From a virus: a DNA stretch of 26,370 nt. The first letter of the stretch is position 1, and every line of letters starts with the position of its first letter. The notes under the pieces were generated by a model. The model saw nothing but the letters and a program-made list of their open reading frames with translations. It ran no database searches and had not been told where the DNA came from. The position numbers and the translations under genes are program-made. Location: positions 1 to 26,370 of the IMG/VR virus record IMGVR_UViG_3300017782_004119; one strand, written 5' to 3'. Positions 8,009 through 14,353 of this stretch are shown one piece after another.

Positions 8009-8398
8009 ATGAGTAAAAAAATCGAACAATACGTAAAAAAATTATTAAGCGAATCTGCTAGAATTAAATTTGCAGGTCATTCTTTTGTATTAAAAGTAGA
8101 TACTAATGAAGACCCTCAAAAGAAAGGAGTAAAAGTTCAATTTCTTCCTACTCAATTCGGCAGTATAACTCCAACAGAGCAAAATGATATTGCTATTGAG
8201 CTAGAAAAAAGATTATCAAAAGGTTTAGAGCAATTCGATATGAAAGTTGAAAGAGATAGAAACCTAAAAGATAAGACTATTATCGGCTTCTTTATCTACA
8301 TTGAATACTTTGATAGAATTATAAGAAAAGCATTGTCTGGTACTAACCCCAACGCAGAATTTAAACCTAATGATGCTAATGATAACGATGATATTTAG
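8009..8398 (+). CDS. Unknown phage protein, 129 aa
   Basis: First gene after the glycan operon, with its own upstream TATTTATA element. The product is a soluble alpha/beta protein with a charged N-terminal helix (MSKKIEQYVKKLLSESARI). It continues with a strand pair (FAGHSFVLKVD, GVKVQFLPTQFG), a long helix (PTEQNDIAIELEKRLSKGLEQF) and an FFIYIEYFDRIIRKAL segment. The last 20 residues are Asn/Asp-rich and probably disordered. I do not recognise a named family. It sits 3 bases before the next gene, so the two are probably co-expressed; a virion or assembly role is possible but unproven. Confidence 0.75.
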   Translation: MSKKIEQYVKKLLSESARIKFAGHSFVLKVDTNEDPQKKGVKVQFLPTQFGSITPTEQNDIAIELEKRLSKGLEQFDMKVERDRNLKDKTIIGFFIYIEYFDRIIRKALSGTNPNAEFKPNDANDNDDI

Positions 8399-8401
8399 TA
8401 A

Positions 8402-9229
8402 ATGGCATTATATGGACTTTATAATAAAGAAGTAAGCAAGCGAGTATTTAAACGCTCTAACATAGTTCCCGATGATCCAATGGACAGAATTGAGGCCGGT
8501 AACCCTGTAGTAGCAAGAGTTAACTTCGTTCGTAAACTAAAACTTTCATTTAAGGAATTCCAGAAATTATACTCCGTTAGAAAAATAGCTTCACTAGATT
8601 CATTAGATATAAAACAAAAAGAAAATATTCTTTTAGCGGCAGCGGTAGAAGAAGCTTCAGTAGTAGCTACTTACGAAGATAGAAGTAAGATTAAAACTGA
8701 GGAAGCTACGAGACGTTCTGGCGGTTCAGCTTCGGTGTTAGTTAATAGAGACTTTAAAGCTCATTACATGTATGATCCTGAAACCGGCAATGGAGTAAAG
8801 GTTAATACTTTTGAAGATCATAATTACTATACTGAGTTAGGATATACTCATGATAAACCTGTTGTAAAACGTATACCAGAAGAATCTACAACGGTTACTT
8901 TAATTCCAAAATCAGAAGAAGATCTATCACTTAAAGCTGAATTAGAGCAAAAGAGATTAAATAGTAGAGATAGTAAGATAGATAAATTTAGAACTAAAGA
9001 GGAGCAAAGAAAAAGAGTTGATGAAAAGAAAAATCCTTTTTCCACAGGAACTAAATTTGGTCCTAAAAAAAGAATAAACACCCCAGTTTATGAAGTTAAA
9101 ACTAATGCTGAAGAAGTAGTTACTGCTAAAGATAATACGGAAATAGTTAATACTCAAGCTCCTATAGAGGATAGTAGTACTGTTTCATATACTTCTTCTG
9201 GGGGAGGTGGCAGTTCTAGCAGTTATTAG
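8402..9229 (+). CDS. Unknown protein with Gly/Ser-rich tail, 275 aa
   Basis: No family recognised. Residues 1-90 look folded (KVFxR and RVNFVRKLKLSFKEFQKLYSV stretches). Residues 175-230 are highly charged and likely helical or coiled (KAELEQKRLNSRDSKIDKF and onward). The tail is low complexity and ends TSSGGGGSSSSY (264-275). Gly/Ser-rich tails occur on phage structural and fibre-tip proteins as flexible linkers, so a virion role is one option. It follows the preceding gene by 3 bases and is probably in the same transcript. No membrane segment or cysteine cluster is present. Confidence 0.72.
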   Translation: MALYGLYNKEVSKRVFKRSNIVPDDPMDRIEAGNPVVARVNFVRKLKLSFKEFQKLYSVRKIASLDSLDIKQKENILLAAAVEEASVVATYEDRSKIKTEEATRRSGGSASVLVNRDFKAHYMYDPETGNGVKVNTFEDHNYYTELGYTHDKPVVKRIPEESTTVTLIPKSEEDLSLKAELEQKRLNSRDSKIDKFRTKEEQRKRVDEKKNPFSTGTKFGPKKRINTPVYEVKTNAEEVVTAKDNTEIVNTQAPIEDSSTVSYTSSGGGGSSSSY

Positions 9230-9252
9230 TTTCTTTTCTGAATCTTTTTTCA

Positions 9253-9262
9253 TATATTTATA
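9253..9262 (+). promoter_or_regulatory. TATATTTATA element upstream of the 135-aa gene
   Basis: TATATTTA matches the -7 box of this window's main promoter class, preceded by the shared TTCA, but the -33 position reads TTT (9230-9232) instead of TTG. The overlapping TATTTATA (9255-9262) begins 11 bases before ATG 9266. If transcription starts about 6 bases downstream, the message would be nearly leaderless. Confidence 0.45.
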
Positions 9263-9265
9263 TAC

Positions 9266-9673
9266 ATGACACATAAAAATACAGTCAGACGAGCATTTAA
9301 TAATTACTTTGATTTGAGAGTTAGAATCTCAACTAAGGAAGTAGATAAAAGAGTTATGAATAAAAGCTTATTTTTAAATATTATAAACAACCTTAAGTCA
9401 ATAGAAGAAAGAAGAGATTTCATGCAAGATGAAATTGGTATGGATATGACTACTTATGAGGATAAGTTTTTTCAAGTCATAGAAGACTTATTTAAACTTA
9501 ACTTTAATAAACCTCAAATAAGCCTCATACAAACATATATTTACGAAGCTACTAGACCAGAAGATTGGAACGGTACAGTAACTATAGAGGTTGAAAATAA
9601 AAGCGTCAAGACTTTTGATCTTAAAACTCCAGAACAACTCTGGTCAGTAGTAGAACTATTAGGTAAAAAATAG
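9266..9673 (+). CDS. Unknown phage protein, 135 aa
   Basis: Soluble, mostly helical protein with no recognised family. The N-terminus is basic (THKNTVRRAFNNYF); the centre is a run of helices (LFLNIINNLKSIEERRDFMQDEIG, KFFQVIEDLFKLNF). The C-terminus contains strands (GTVTIEVENKSV) and ends LWSVVELLGKK. It stands alone between two promoter-like regions: the TATATTTATA element in front and the TTG-N20-TATATTTA promoter directly after its stop. It may therefore be expressed as a single gene. The compact two-part fold suggests an assembly or accessory protein, but nothing in the sequence fixes a role. Confidence 0.75.
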   Translation: MTHKNTVRRAFNNYFDLRVRISTKEVDKRVMNKSLFLNIINNLKSIEERRDFMQDEIGMDMTTYEDKFFQVIEDLFKLNFNKPQISLIQTYIYEATRPEDWNGTVTIEVENKSVKTFDLKTPEQLWSVVELLGKK

Positions 9674-9704
9674 TTGCTTTTTCGAATATTTATTCTTATA
9701 TTTA
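9674..9704 (+). promoter_or_regulatory. Bacteroidota-type promoter
   Basis: TTG at 9674-9676, 20 bases, then TATATTTA at 9697-9704. This fits the Bacteroidota -33/-7 consensus (TTG, TAnnTTTG). The TTG directly follows the TAG stop of the gene before, as at 22170. The downstream gene starts at 9727, giving a leader of about 15-20 bases that ends in ACGGTTATATG. TATTTATA (9699-9706) overlaps the -7 box. Confidence 0.7.
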
Positions 9705-9726
9705 TATTTAATTTAAAAACGGTTAT

Positions 9727-10125
9727 ATGACTCAAACTATGCAAAGTATTCAAATGTTAAAATGTCCATCATGCGGTGAAATGACTCTACATCCTAAGAG
9801 AAAGGAAATGGGCTATCACGTATGTGTTCATTGTTCAACAGCTAAACCTGTAGTAGGTATAACTACTGTAGAAGGAACTGGTGATCATACTTTTAATGAT
9901 ATTATTATAATGGATCAAGATAGAGCAAGATCTATTGCATTAAAAGAAGCTGAATTAAAAGGTCAAAAAATTAATATAGAGTTACTAGATCTCGATACTG
10001 ATGAAACCGCAGTTTCTCAATCAGTTAAAGAGGCTGTTAGTAATGTATTAGAGGATGAAGAAACTCCTTTTAATACTTTTGACCCTAATGAAGAGAAACA
10101 AGGTATAGAAGGAATTGATTATTAA
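9727..10125 (+). CDS. Zinc-ribbon protein, 132 aa
   Basis: The N-terminus carries a four-cysteine zinc ribbon: C13-P-S-C16 and C33-V-H-C36, separated by 16 residues including a basic patch (HPKRKEMGYHV). Such ribbons bind nucleic acid or contact RNA polymerase or replication proteins. The rest is acidic, with a helix (DRARSIALKEAELKGQKINIELL), and ends DPNEEKQGIEGIDY. Acidic C-terminal tails are common in phage single-strand-binding and transcription-modulating proteins, so a nucleic-acid role is the best guess. It has its own Bacteroidota-type promoter, and its stop abuts the next ATG (one-base overlap at 10125). Confidence 0.78.
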   Translation: MTQTMQSIQMLKCPSCGEMTLHPKRKEMGYHVCVHCSTAKPVVGITTVEGTGDHTFNDIIIMDQDRARSIALKEAELKGQKINIELLDLDTDETAVSQSVKEAVSNVLEDEETPFNTFDPNEEKQGIEGIDY

Positions 10126-10754
10126 TGCCTCGTCCAAGTAAAATATTAACTAAGGAAGATATTATTAGAGCTCAAAAAGTTACGAGATCTAATATGGCTG
10201 CTGCTAGATATTTACATGTATCTTATAATCACTATAAGAAGTATGCTAAAATGTATAAGAACGATGAAGGTAAAACTTTATTAGAGTCTCATATGAATCA
10301 AGCAGGAGAAGGTATTCCTAAATTTACTATCGCAGGAGGTAAAGAAGTTCCTTTGTTAGATTTGCTTGAAGGTAGAGTTCCTATAGAACATTTCGACCCT
10401 AGAAAGATAAAAGCAAGACTTCTTAGTGAAGGAAAGTTAGTAGAAGTATGCAGTAAATGTGGATTTTCTGAACGTAGAATAGTAGATCAAAAAATACCTG
10501 TTATTTTAAATTTTAAAGATGGTAATAAAAAAAATTGGCATCTCGATAATTTAGAGTTTCTCTGCTATAATTGTTCGTTTTTGTATGCAGCATCACCTAT
10601 AGAAGAAAAACGTGCGGAGGCAATGGAAGATTACGTTAGAACTAAAGAAGACGAGCCTGACTGGGAACTAGATGAACATCATATAGAACATCTTAAAGAT
10701 TTAGGCTTGTATAAAGAAGAAAAACCCGGAGATGAATATATCTCAAGACTTTAA
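10125..10754 (+). CDS. HNH-fold protein with lost catalytic histidines
   Basis: A 209-residue protein. Residues 9-45 form a helix-turn-helix-like segment (TKEDIIRAQKVTRSNMAAARYLHVSYNHYKKY), a usual DNA-reading module next to HNH domains. Residues 109-151 carry the HNH zinc frame: C109-x2-C112 and C147-x2-C150, with KDGNKKNWHLDNLEFLCYNC matching the strand, loop and helix of HNH enzymes. The catalytic His that normally precedes the DGN loop is F130, and the His after the last cysteine is S151. The fold and zinc site look intact but nuclease activity is doubtful. It could be a DNA-binding regulator or packaging-related protein. It is cotranscribed with the zinc-ribbon gene. Confidence 0.82.
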   Translation: MPRPSKILTKEDIIRAQKVTRSNMAAARYLHVSYNHYKKYAKMYKNDEGKTLLESHMNQAGEGIPKFTIAGGKEVPLLDLLEGRVPIEHFDPRKIKARLLSEGKLVEVCSKCGFSERRIVDQKIPVILNFKDGNKKNWHLDNLEFLCYNCSFLYAASPIEEKRAEAMEDYVRTKEDEPDWELDEHHIEHLKDLGLYKEEKPGDEYISRL

Positions 10755-10756
10755 TA

Positions 10757-10765
10757 CTATTTATA
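10757..10765 (+). promoter_or_regulatory. TATTTATA motif, possible promoter
   Basis: CTATTTATA lies just after the stop of the HNH-like gene, with the octamer starting 11 bases before ATG 10769. The context TATTTATA-GTC-ATG matches 9255-9268 (TATTTATA-TAC-ATG) and 22738-22751 (TATTTATA-AGC-ATG) in spacing. Confidence 0.45.
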
Positions 10766-10768
10766 GTC

Positions 10769-10918
10769 ATGGCAGAAAAGAAAAACAATAAATTTTCCAC
10801 CTGGAAAAAAAGAAAGCCATTAGAAAGGAAAGTTGCTGACGATCTGGTCAAGCAGTCCGAACTCAATGATAAATTGAGAGAAAAAAACATAGGTAAAGGT
10901 TTCCTTGACTTATTTTAA
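10769..10918 (+). CDS. Small basic protein, 49 aa
   Basis: ATG 10769 to TAA 10916-10918 encodes 49 residues, starting MAEKKNNKFSTWKKRKPLER and ending IGKGFLDLF. It is strongly basic at the N-terminus and probably helical in the second half (KVADDLVKQSELNDKLRE). The frame fills the gap between two larger genes, follows a TATTTATA motif at the same 11-base spacing seen twice elsewhere, and leaves only 13 bases to the next ATG. This supports a real gene. No family recognised; a nucleic-acid-binding or scaffold-type peptide is possible. Confidence 0.65.
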   Translation: MAEKKNNKFSTWKKRKPLERKVADDLVKQSELNDKLREKNIGKGFLDLF

Positions 10919-10931
10919 CTAAAACTATTTT

Positions 10932-11525
10932 ATGAAAAACTTATTATTAACTGTTGCAGTGAGCTTGCTGTCCACTTTTGTGATGGCATTTACAATGTAT
11001 AGTCGAGAACAAGTAGAATCAATAGAAGAACCTCCTTCGAGGCCCTTGGCCTTAGAAAATTTAACCCCAGTAAAAATAGAAGTTCCAAGAGTGGAGCTCA
11101 TAATAAAAGATCATAATAGATTTCTAGAAGATTTAGGAATGAGAGAGTCTTCCGGTAATTATAAGGCAGTTAATCAATTCGGATACTTAGGTAAGTATCA
11201 GTTTGGTAGAAAGACTCTTGATGGTTTAGGTTACAAAGATGTAACTAATAGAGAGTTTTTAGCTAATGCTTCAATTCAAGAAGAAGCTATGTATGCTCTT
11301 TTAAGACATAATAAAAAAATACTAAGAAAGACTATTAACAAGTACTCCGGCAAAACTATTAACGGAATTTATATATCGGAATCAGGCATATTAGCAGCAG
11401 CTCATTTAGCAGGTCCTGGTAACGTAAAGAGATTCTTTAGAAAAGGATATGAGTTTAAAGACGGTAATGGAACTAAAATGACTTCTTATATGATAAAGTT
11501 CTCATTATATAAGTTGGAAATTTAA
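10932..11525 (+). CDS. Exported lysozyme/lytic transglycosylase-like protein
   Basis: A 197-residue cell-wall hydrolase candidate. Residues 1-22 (KNLLLTVAVSLLSTFVMAFTMY) form a signal peptide or signal-anchor. From residue 62 the sequence follows the lysozyme-like fold of soluble transglycosylases: the catalytic glutamate E72 in GMRESSGNY, then GYLGKYQFGRKTLDGLGY (84-101). A later GILAAAHLAGPGNVKRFF helix (152-169) matches the AAxxxGxGxV motif. It would cut peptidoglycan glycan strands in the periplasm, for host lysis or for local wall opening during entry. The C-terminus also contains the TTG of the next promoter. No SAR-type extra domain or LysM repeat is seen. Confidence 0.8.
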   Translation: MKNLLLTVAVSLLSTFVMAFTMYSREQVESIEEPPSRPLALENLTPVKIEVPRVELIIKDHNRFLEDLGMRESSGNYKAVNQFGYLGKYQFGRKTLDGLGYKDVTNREFLANASIQEEAMYALLRHNKKILRKTINKYSGKTINGIYISESGILAAAHLAGPGNVKRFFRKGYEFKDGNGTKMTSYMIKFSLYKLEI

Positions 11526-11544
11526 TAGTTTATTCATATATTTA
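11514..11544 (+). promoter_or_regulatory. Bacteroidota-type promoter
   Basis: TTG at 11514-11516, 20 bases, then TATATTTA at 11537-11544 preceded by the shared TTCA. The TTG lies inside the last codons of the lysozyme-like gene. The leader to ATG 11566 contains AAAGGTTAT (11554-11562). Confidence 0.72.
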
Positions 11545-11565
11545 GATAAATAAAAAGGTTATATT

Positions 11566-11883
11566 ATGGCAGAGAAAGGCGGATTAGAAACGCAAAACTT
11601 AATTAACGAGTATAATACTGCAGGTTGTTTAGAAATCTTTATGAATGATAAATGGTGCAGGGTTACTACTAAAGACTTTAGAGCATTTAATGGACCTCGT
11701 AGAATAACTCAACCTCAATATACTGAGTTAGGTAACGTAGATGTTCCTATGATGACATATGAATACTTTGGCCCAGTATATACTTGGGGTACTAATAACG
11801 TAGTTGATTATTCTGATACTGGCTCATTAGAAAAGAGTAAGGTATGGGATAAAGCTAGAAAAATATCAGAAAACCGTGGTTAA
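11566..11883 (+). CDS. Unknown phage protein, 105 aa
   Basis: First gene behind its own promoter, with an AAAGGTTAT leader. The product is a small soluble beta-rich protein: GCLEIFMNDKWCRVTTKDFRAF suggests a compact sheet with two cysteines, followed by GPRRITQP and an aromatic YEYFGPVYTWGTN loop. The C-terminus is charged and helical. No family recognised. It overlaps the next gene by 8 bases, so the two are likely cotranslated. The layout resembles small accessory genes of large marine phages, which gives no direct function. Confidence 0.75.
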   Translation: MAEKGGLETQNLINEYNTAGCLEIFMNDKWCRVTTKDFRAFNGPRRITQPQYTELGNVDVPMMTYEYFGPVYTWGTNNVVDYSDTGSLEKSKVWDKARKISENRG

Positions 11884-12172
11884 ATTACATTTTAAAAGTC
11901 CAGAAGAATTTGAAAAGCTCTTTAAATCAAGAGATATTAGAATAACTAATTCTATAGTTAAAGCTATAAAAAATGCAATGCAAAAAAATGCACGAACTGC
12001 TAAACTATTCGAATTAAGTTTTGAAGGAGCCGAAATGGCTTATGAGATAGCTCTTCCTCAAAAGGAATGGTTAGGAGCTTTAAAGACTAGTTTAGATCTT
12101 TATCATAAAGAAAATTTAGTTGATGAGCAGATTGATACCTGGGAACTTTTAGAGGTAGTTAAATCTTGGTAA
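11876..12172 (+). CDS. Unknown phage protein, 98 aa (GTG start)
   Basis: A helical soluble protein with segments RITNSIVKAIKNAMQKNARTAKLFELSFEG and LGALKTSLDLYHKENLVDEQIDTWELLEVVKSW. The first ATG of the frame lies only after about 30 residues, inside a continuous helix, so translation most likely starts at the GTG at 11876, 8 bases inside the gene before. The pattern of a short N-terminal strand, long helix, strand (MAYEIALP) and long amphipathic helix looks like a small interaction domain. Not assigned to a family. It is followed directly by a promoter. Confidence 0.72.
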   Translation: MVKLHFKSPEEFEKLFKSRDIRITNSIVKAIKNAMQKNARTAKLFELSFEGAEMAYEIALPQKEWLGALKTSLDLYHKENLVDEQIDTWELLEVVKSW

Positions 12173-12189
12173 AAATTTTAAGTATATAG

Positions 12190-12220
12190 TTGTAAGTTAC
12201 AATTATTATTCTTATATTGT
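12190..12220 (+). promoter_or_regulatory. Bacteroidota-type promoter
   Basis: TTG at 12190-12192, 20 bases, then TATATTGT at 12213-12220. The bases before the -7 box (TTATTC) match the other members. The leader to ATG 12248 carries AAAGGTTAT at 12235-12243. Confidence 0.72.
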
Positions 12221-12247
12221 ATAATATAAATTAAAAAGGTTATAAAT

Positions 12248-13075
12248 ATGAAAGATGTTATGTTAAGTTTCGGTAAAGGTTTAGACGGATACCTTACCAA
12301 AGATCAGATTAGAAACTCCTCTCCATTAGTATTTGCTGATGCTCCTACTAACCCTGATGTTAGTAATAAGTATCTTTTTGTTAATACTGAAACAATCATT
12401 GATGACTTAGAAAAGTTAGGATGGTTACCAGTTCAAGCTGCTCAAAGAAAGAGTAGAAAAGAAGGAGGTACTATATTTTCAAAGCATATGGTAGCTTTCC
12501 AGAACCCAAATATTAAAATTACTTCTGCTGATGGTGATGATGCTTATCCTAGAATACTTCTTACTAACTCTCATGATGGTATGCAATCGTTTAAATTCTC
12601 AGTAGGTATATTTAGACTAGTATGTAGTAATGGTTTGGTAGTTGCTGATGAGCAATTTAGTGACTTTAAGATTAAGCACAAAGGTTATACGTTTGGTGAG
12701 CTTAGAAATGTAGTTAAGCAAGCAGTAGAGGATCTGCCTAATAAAGTTCAGGTAATGAATGATATGAAGAATAGAATCTTAACTGAAGATGAAAAAAGAA
12801 AGATGGCTTTAGATGCTATGCTTATTAGAGCTGGAGTAAAAGAGCTTCAATATGATGAAGAGACTATTACAGATATATTAGACCCAAAAAGAGATGCGGA
12901 TAAAGGAGATGATTTATGGAGAGTGTTTAACGTTATTCAAGAGAAGATCACTCAAGGAGATTTTCACGCTGCTCTTACTGGAGCTAAAGTACGTAAGGTA
13001 CGTAAGATTAAATCCTTTGAAAAGGATATGAAAGTAAATAAAGAATTGTTTAAATTAGCTTCGGCATTAGTATAA
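12248..13075 (+). CDS. DUF932-type phage protein
   Basis: A 275-residue protein resembling the DUF932 group of phage and plasmid proteins. The recognisable core is LLTNSHDGMQSFKFSVGIFRLVCSNGLVV (104-132), with an N-terminal FVNTETIIDDLEKLGWLPVQAAQRKSR region and a helical C-terminal half. The biochemical role is not settled; members are associated with mobile elements. It lies behind a strong promoter and an AAAGGTTAT leader, which suggests early or abundant expression (inference). It is followed by two very short genes not separated by any recognisable terminator. Confidence 0.82.
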   Translation: MKDVMLSFGKGLDGYLTKDQIRNSSPLVFADAPTNPDVSNKYLFVNTETIIDDLEKLGWLPVQAAQRKSRKEGGTIFSKHMVAFQNPNIKITSADGDDAYPRILLTNSHDGMQSFKFSVGIFRLVCSNGLVVADEQFSDFKIKHKGYTFGELRNVVKQAVEDLPNKVQVMNDMKNRILTEDEKRKMALDAMLIRAGVKELQYDEETITDILDPKRDADKGDDLWRVFNVIQEKITQGDFHAALTGAKVRKVRKIKSFEKDMKVNKELFKLASALV

Positions 13076-13080
13076 AAATT

Positions 13081-13248
13081 ATGAAATTAAAAAATGTACG
13101 ACCAAATAGCAGAATATCAATAGGATTGATGAAAGAAGAACTTACTTTTAAGTATTTAAACGGTGAGGGTAGCTACTGTACTAAAGATAATGGGGACGTA
13201 GTAAACGTCCCTGCTAACGCTGAAGTAGAAGTTATACAAGTTTACTAA
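13081..13248 (+). CDS. Small unknown protein, 55 aa
   Basis: ATG 13081 to TAA 13246-13248, beginning 5 bases after the DUF932 gene and ending with a one-base overlap to the next ATG. The 55 residues start MKLKNVRPNSRISI, contain FKYLNGEGSYCTKDNG and end EVEVIQVY. This suggests a small beta barrel or sheet that could bind a partner or nucleic acid. The coding sequence contains a GC-rich inverted repeat (13193-13211). No family recognised. Confidence 0.62.
   Translation: MKLKNVRPNSRISIGLMKEELTFKYLNGEGSYCTKDNGDVVNVPANAEVEVIQVY
13193..13211 (+). repeat. GC-rich inverted repeat inside a small gene
   Basis: GGGACGT at 13193-13199 is exactly complementary to ACGTCCC at 13205-13211, with a five-base AGTAA loop and one possible further G-U pair outside. 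It is far richer in G and C than its surroundings. No T-run follows, so it is not a standard terminator. Confidence 0.5.
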
Positions 13249-13418
13249 TGTTTGAAGTTATAAGACATACTTTAGGATTTTGTGGAGAGCATTGGCATCC
13301 AAACATTTGGACTGTCGCTGCTGCTTCACCTATAATAGCAACTACTTCTTACTGGCTTAAATGTAAGTGTGGTGGATGGTTTAATCATAAAATAAATTGT
13401 AATGAAAGAAAAAGCTAA
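13248..13418 (+). CDS. Small membrane-associated protein with cysteines, 56 aa
   Basis: ATG 13248 to TAA 13416-13418. The product begins MFEVIRHTLGFCGEHWHPNIW, has a short hydrophobic stretch WTVAAASPIIATTSYWL (21-37) and ends with a C-x-C and a later Cys (LKCKCGG, INC). The GEHWHPNIW segment looks like a conserved motif of small phage proteins that I have seen before without a known role. The gene overlaps the previous by one base and the next by 17 bases, consistent with a coupled set of small proteins. Confidence 0.62.
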   Translation: MFEVIRHTLGFCGEHWHPNIWTVAAASPIIATTSYWLKCKCGGWFNHKINCNERKS

Positions 13419-13587
13419 AGATTTTTTATTGAAATGGAATGCTATTATTATAGCATTTATCTGTCTTCTTTATTCGGTAGGGTTAGGCCTTTCCGGAAAC
13501 ACAGAAGAAGCTCAATACTCGGCTCATTGGCCTGGAACTATTTTACTATTCAGTATAGCAATTAATCAGGTAATAGGACGAAGATGA
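13402..13587 (+). CDS. Small membrane protein, 61 aa
   Basis: Two predicted membrane spans: NAIIIAFICLLYSVGLGLS (about 13-31) and WPGTILLFSIAINQVI (about 43-58), with a positively charged N-terminus (MKEKAKDFLLKW) and a basic end (GRR). The size and topology fit an inner-membrane holin-like or accessory protein, but no holin family is recognised. It sits in a block of small genes downstream of the lysozyme-like gene, which makes a lysis role worth considering. It overlaps the next gene by 4 bases (ATGA). Confidence 0.7.
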   Translation: MKEKAKDFLLKWNAIIIAFICLLYSVGLGLSGNTEEAQYSAHWPGTILLFSIAINQVIGRR

Positions 13588-13850
13588 GTTTTACATTCTT
13601 TTTGATAGGTGCAGTTATTTTTAGTCTGTACATATGGTTTACTCTTTGGATGATATTTGATCAAAATAAGAAACAGAGGGAAGAAGGGAATGGTACGCAA
13701 GGTTATTATGAGCGTCATCAACCTGACTCGATTGATATGGACGGTATGGGTGATCAAGGAAGAGTTCCTTATCGTCCTCGGGTAAAGGCTGTAAAGAGAA
13801 AGAAAGGCAGCCAGAGTAGAATGAAGAATTATAATTGGAAAGATAAATAA
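13584..13850 (+). CDS. Single-span membrane protein with basic tail, 88 aa
   Basis: One strong N-terminal membrane helix (FTFFLIGAVIFSLYIWFTLWMIF, about 3-25) followed by a hydrophilic tail that becomes basic towards the end (RVKAVKRKKGSQSRMKNYNWK). The layout is that of an inner-membrane anchor with a cytoplasmic basic tail. Candidate roles include a holin-type or anti-holin protein or an anchor for nucleic acid; none can be chosen. Coupled to the previous gene by ATGA and one base before the next ATG. Confidence 0.72.
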   Translation: MSFTFFLIGAVIFSLYIWFTLWMIFDQNKKQREEGNGTQGYYERHQPDSIDMDGMGDQGRVPYRPRVKAVKRKKGSQSRMKNYNWKDK

Positions 13851-13851
13851 A

Positions 13852-14052
13852 ATGTGCTTAAGCGGAGCAATGTACGAAGAAGATATGAATGAAGAATTCA
13901 AAGAAGAAAAATATGATAGATGCGTAGTAACTGGTGAGTTAACTCCTTACCTTAAGACTGATCATATTGATACTAGGATGTTTTACGTAGAGGGAGTAGG
14001 TCAACTATCAGAGAAAGCATGGAGAGATATTTACGATAAAAAAGACATATGA
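13852..14052 (+). CDS. Unknown small protein, 66 aa
   Basis: A small soluble protein. The core DRCVVTGELTPYLKTDHIDTRMFYVEGVGQL (residues 22-52) looks like a folded mini-domain of the treble-clef or short beta type, but with too few cysteines for a metal site. The first 20 residues are acidic, and internal ATGs at codons 7 and 12 offer alternative starts. The stop overlaps the next ATG by four bases. No family recognised. Confidence 0.68.
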   Translation: MCLSGAMYEEDMNEEFKEEKYDRCVVTGELTPYLKTDHIDTRMFYVEGVGQLSEKAWRDIYDKKDI

Positions 14053-14321
14053 GTTTTTTAGCAGGAATTTCATTTTTAATACCTTTAGCGTTATTTACTG
14101 TTATACTTTTCTACCTAAGTAAATTTATTCCTAAAGAAGGAGTCCAACTACCAGTATTTCTAATGATTGCAGGGGATGGAATATTAGTAGCGTTATGGTA
14201 TTTTGGATTGAGAGAAATAGTAGAAACTTTAAAAGAATTCAGATTAGGTATAGGCCTGTCTTTTGTATCAGCGTCGTTTGGTAGATCGATTTACTTCATG
14301 CTTCAGAATAAGGAAGTATAG
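14049..14321 (+). CDS. Multi-span membrane protein, 90 aa
   Basis: Hydrophobic protein with an N-terminal span (FLAGISFLIPLALFTVILFYL, 3-23), a second (LPVFLMIAGDGILVALWYF, 34-52) and a likely third (LGIGLSFVSASFGRSIYFML, 66-85), so about three membrane helices. Three-span proteins near 90 residues are a usual class I holin size. That and the lysozyme-like gene 2.5 kb upstream make a holin role possible, but holins have few conserved residues, so this remains a guess. It ends 11 bases before the TATTTATA element of the fibre-like gene. Confidence 0.7.
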   Translation: MSFLAGISFLIPLALFTVILFYLSKFIPKEGVQLPVFLMIAGDGILVALWYFGLREIVETLKEFRLGIGLSFVSASFGRSIYFMLQNKEV

Positions 14322-14331
14322 TTATTCTGAG

Positions 14332-14340
14332 CTATTTATA
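14332..14340 (+). promoter_or_regulatory. TATTTATA motif, possible promoter of the fibre-like gene
   Basis: CTATTTATA in the 32-base gap before the 614-residue gene, with the octamer starting 21 bases before ATG 14354. The bases GCTATTTATAAT repeat the element at 7971. No TTG-N20 partner is present. Confidence 0.42.
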
Positions 14341-14353
14341 ATAAAATTATATA

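Noticed and set aside
8848-9157. Two minus-strand open frames over the 275-residue gene
   Set aside because: Both are antisense to a real gene and consist of Ser/Leu/Phe runs with no start context.
9160-9265. Possible terminator after the Gly/Ser-tailed protein (T-run near 9243-9250)
   Set aside because: No stable hairpin precedes the T-run; the T-rich bases are better explained as the spacer of a promoter-like element.
13566-13901. Minus-strand open frame of 111 codons over the small membrane genes
   Set aside because: The plus-strand genes here are coupled by ATGA overlaps and continuous codon use; the reverse frame has no ribosome site, promoter or recognisable domain.
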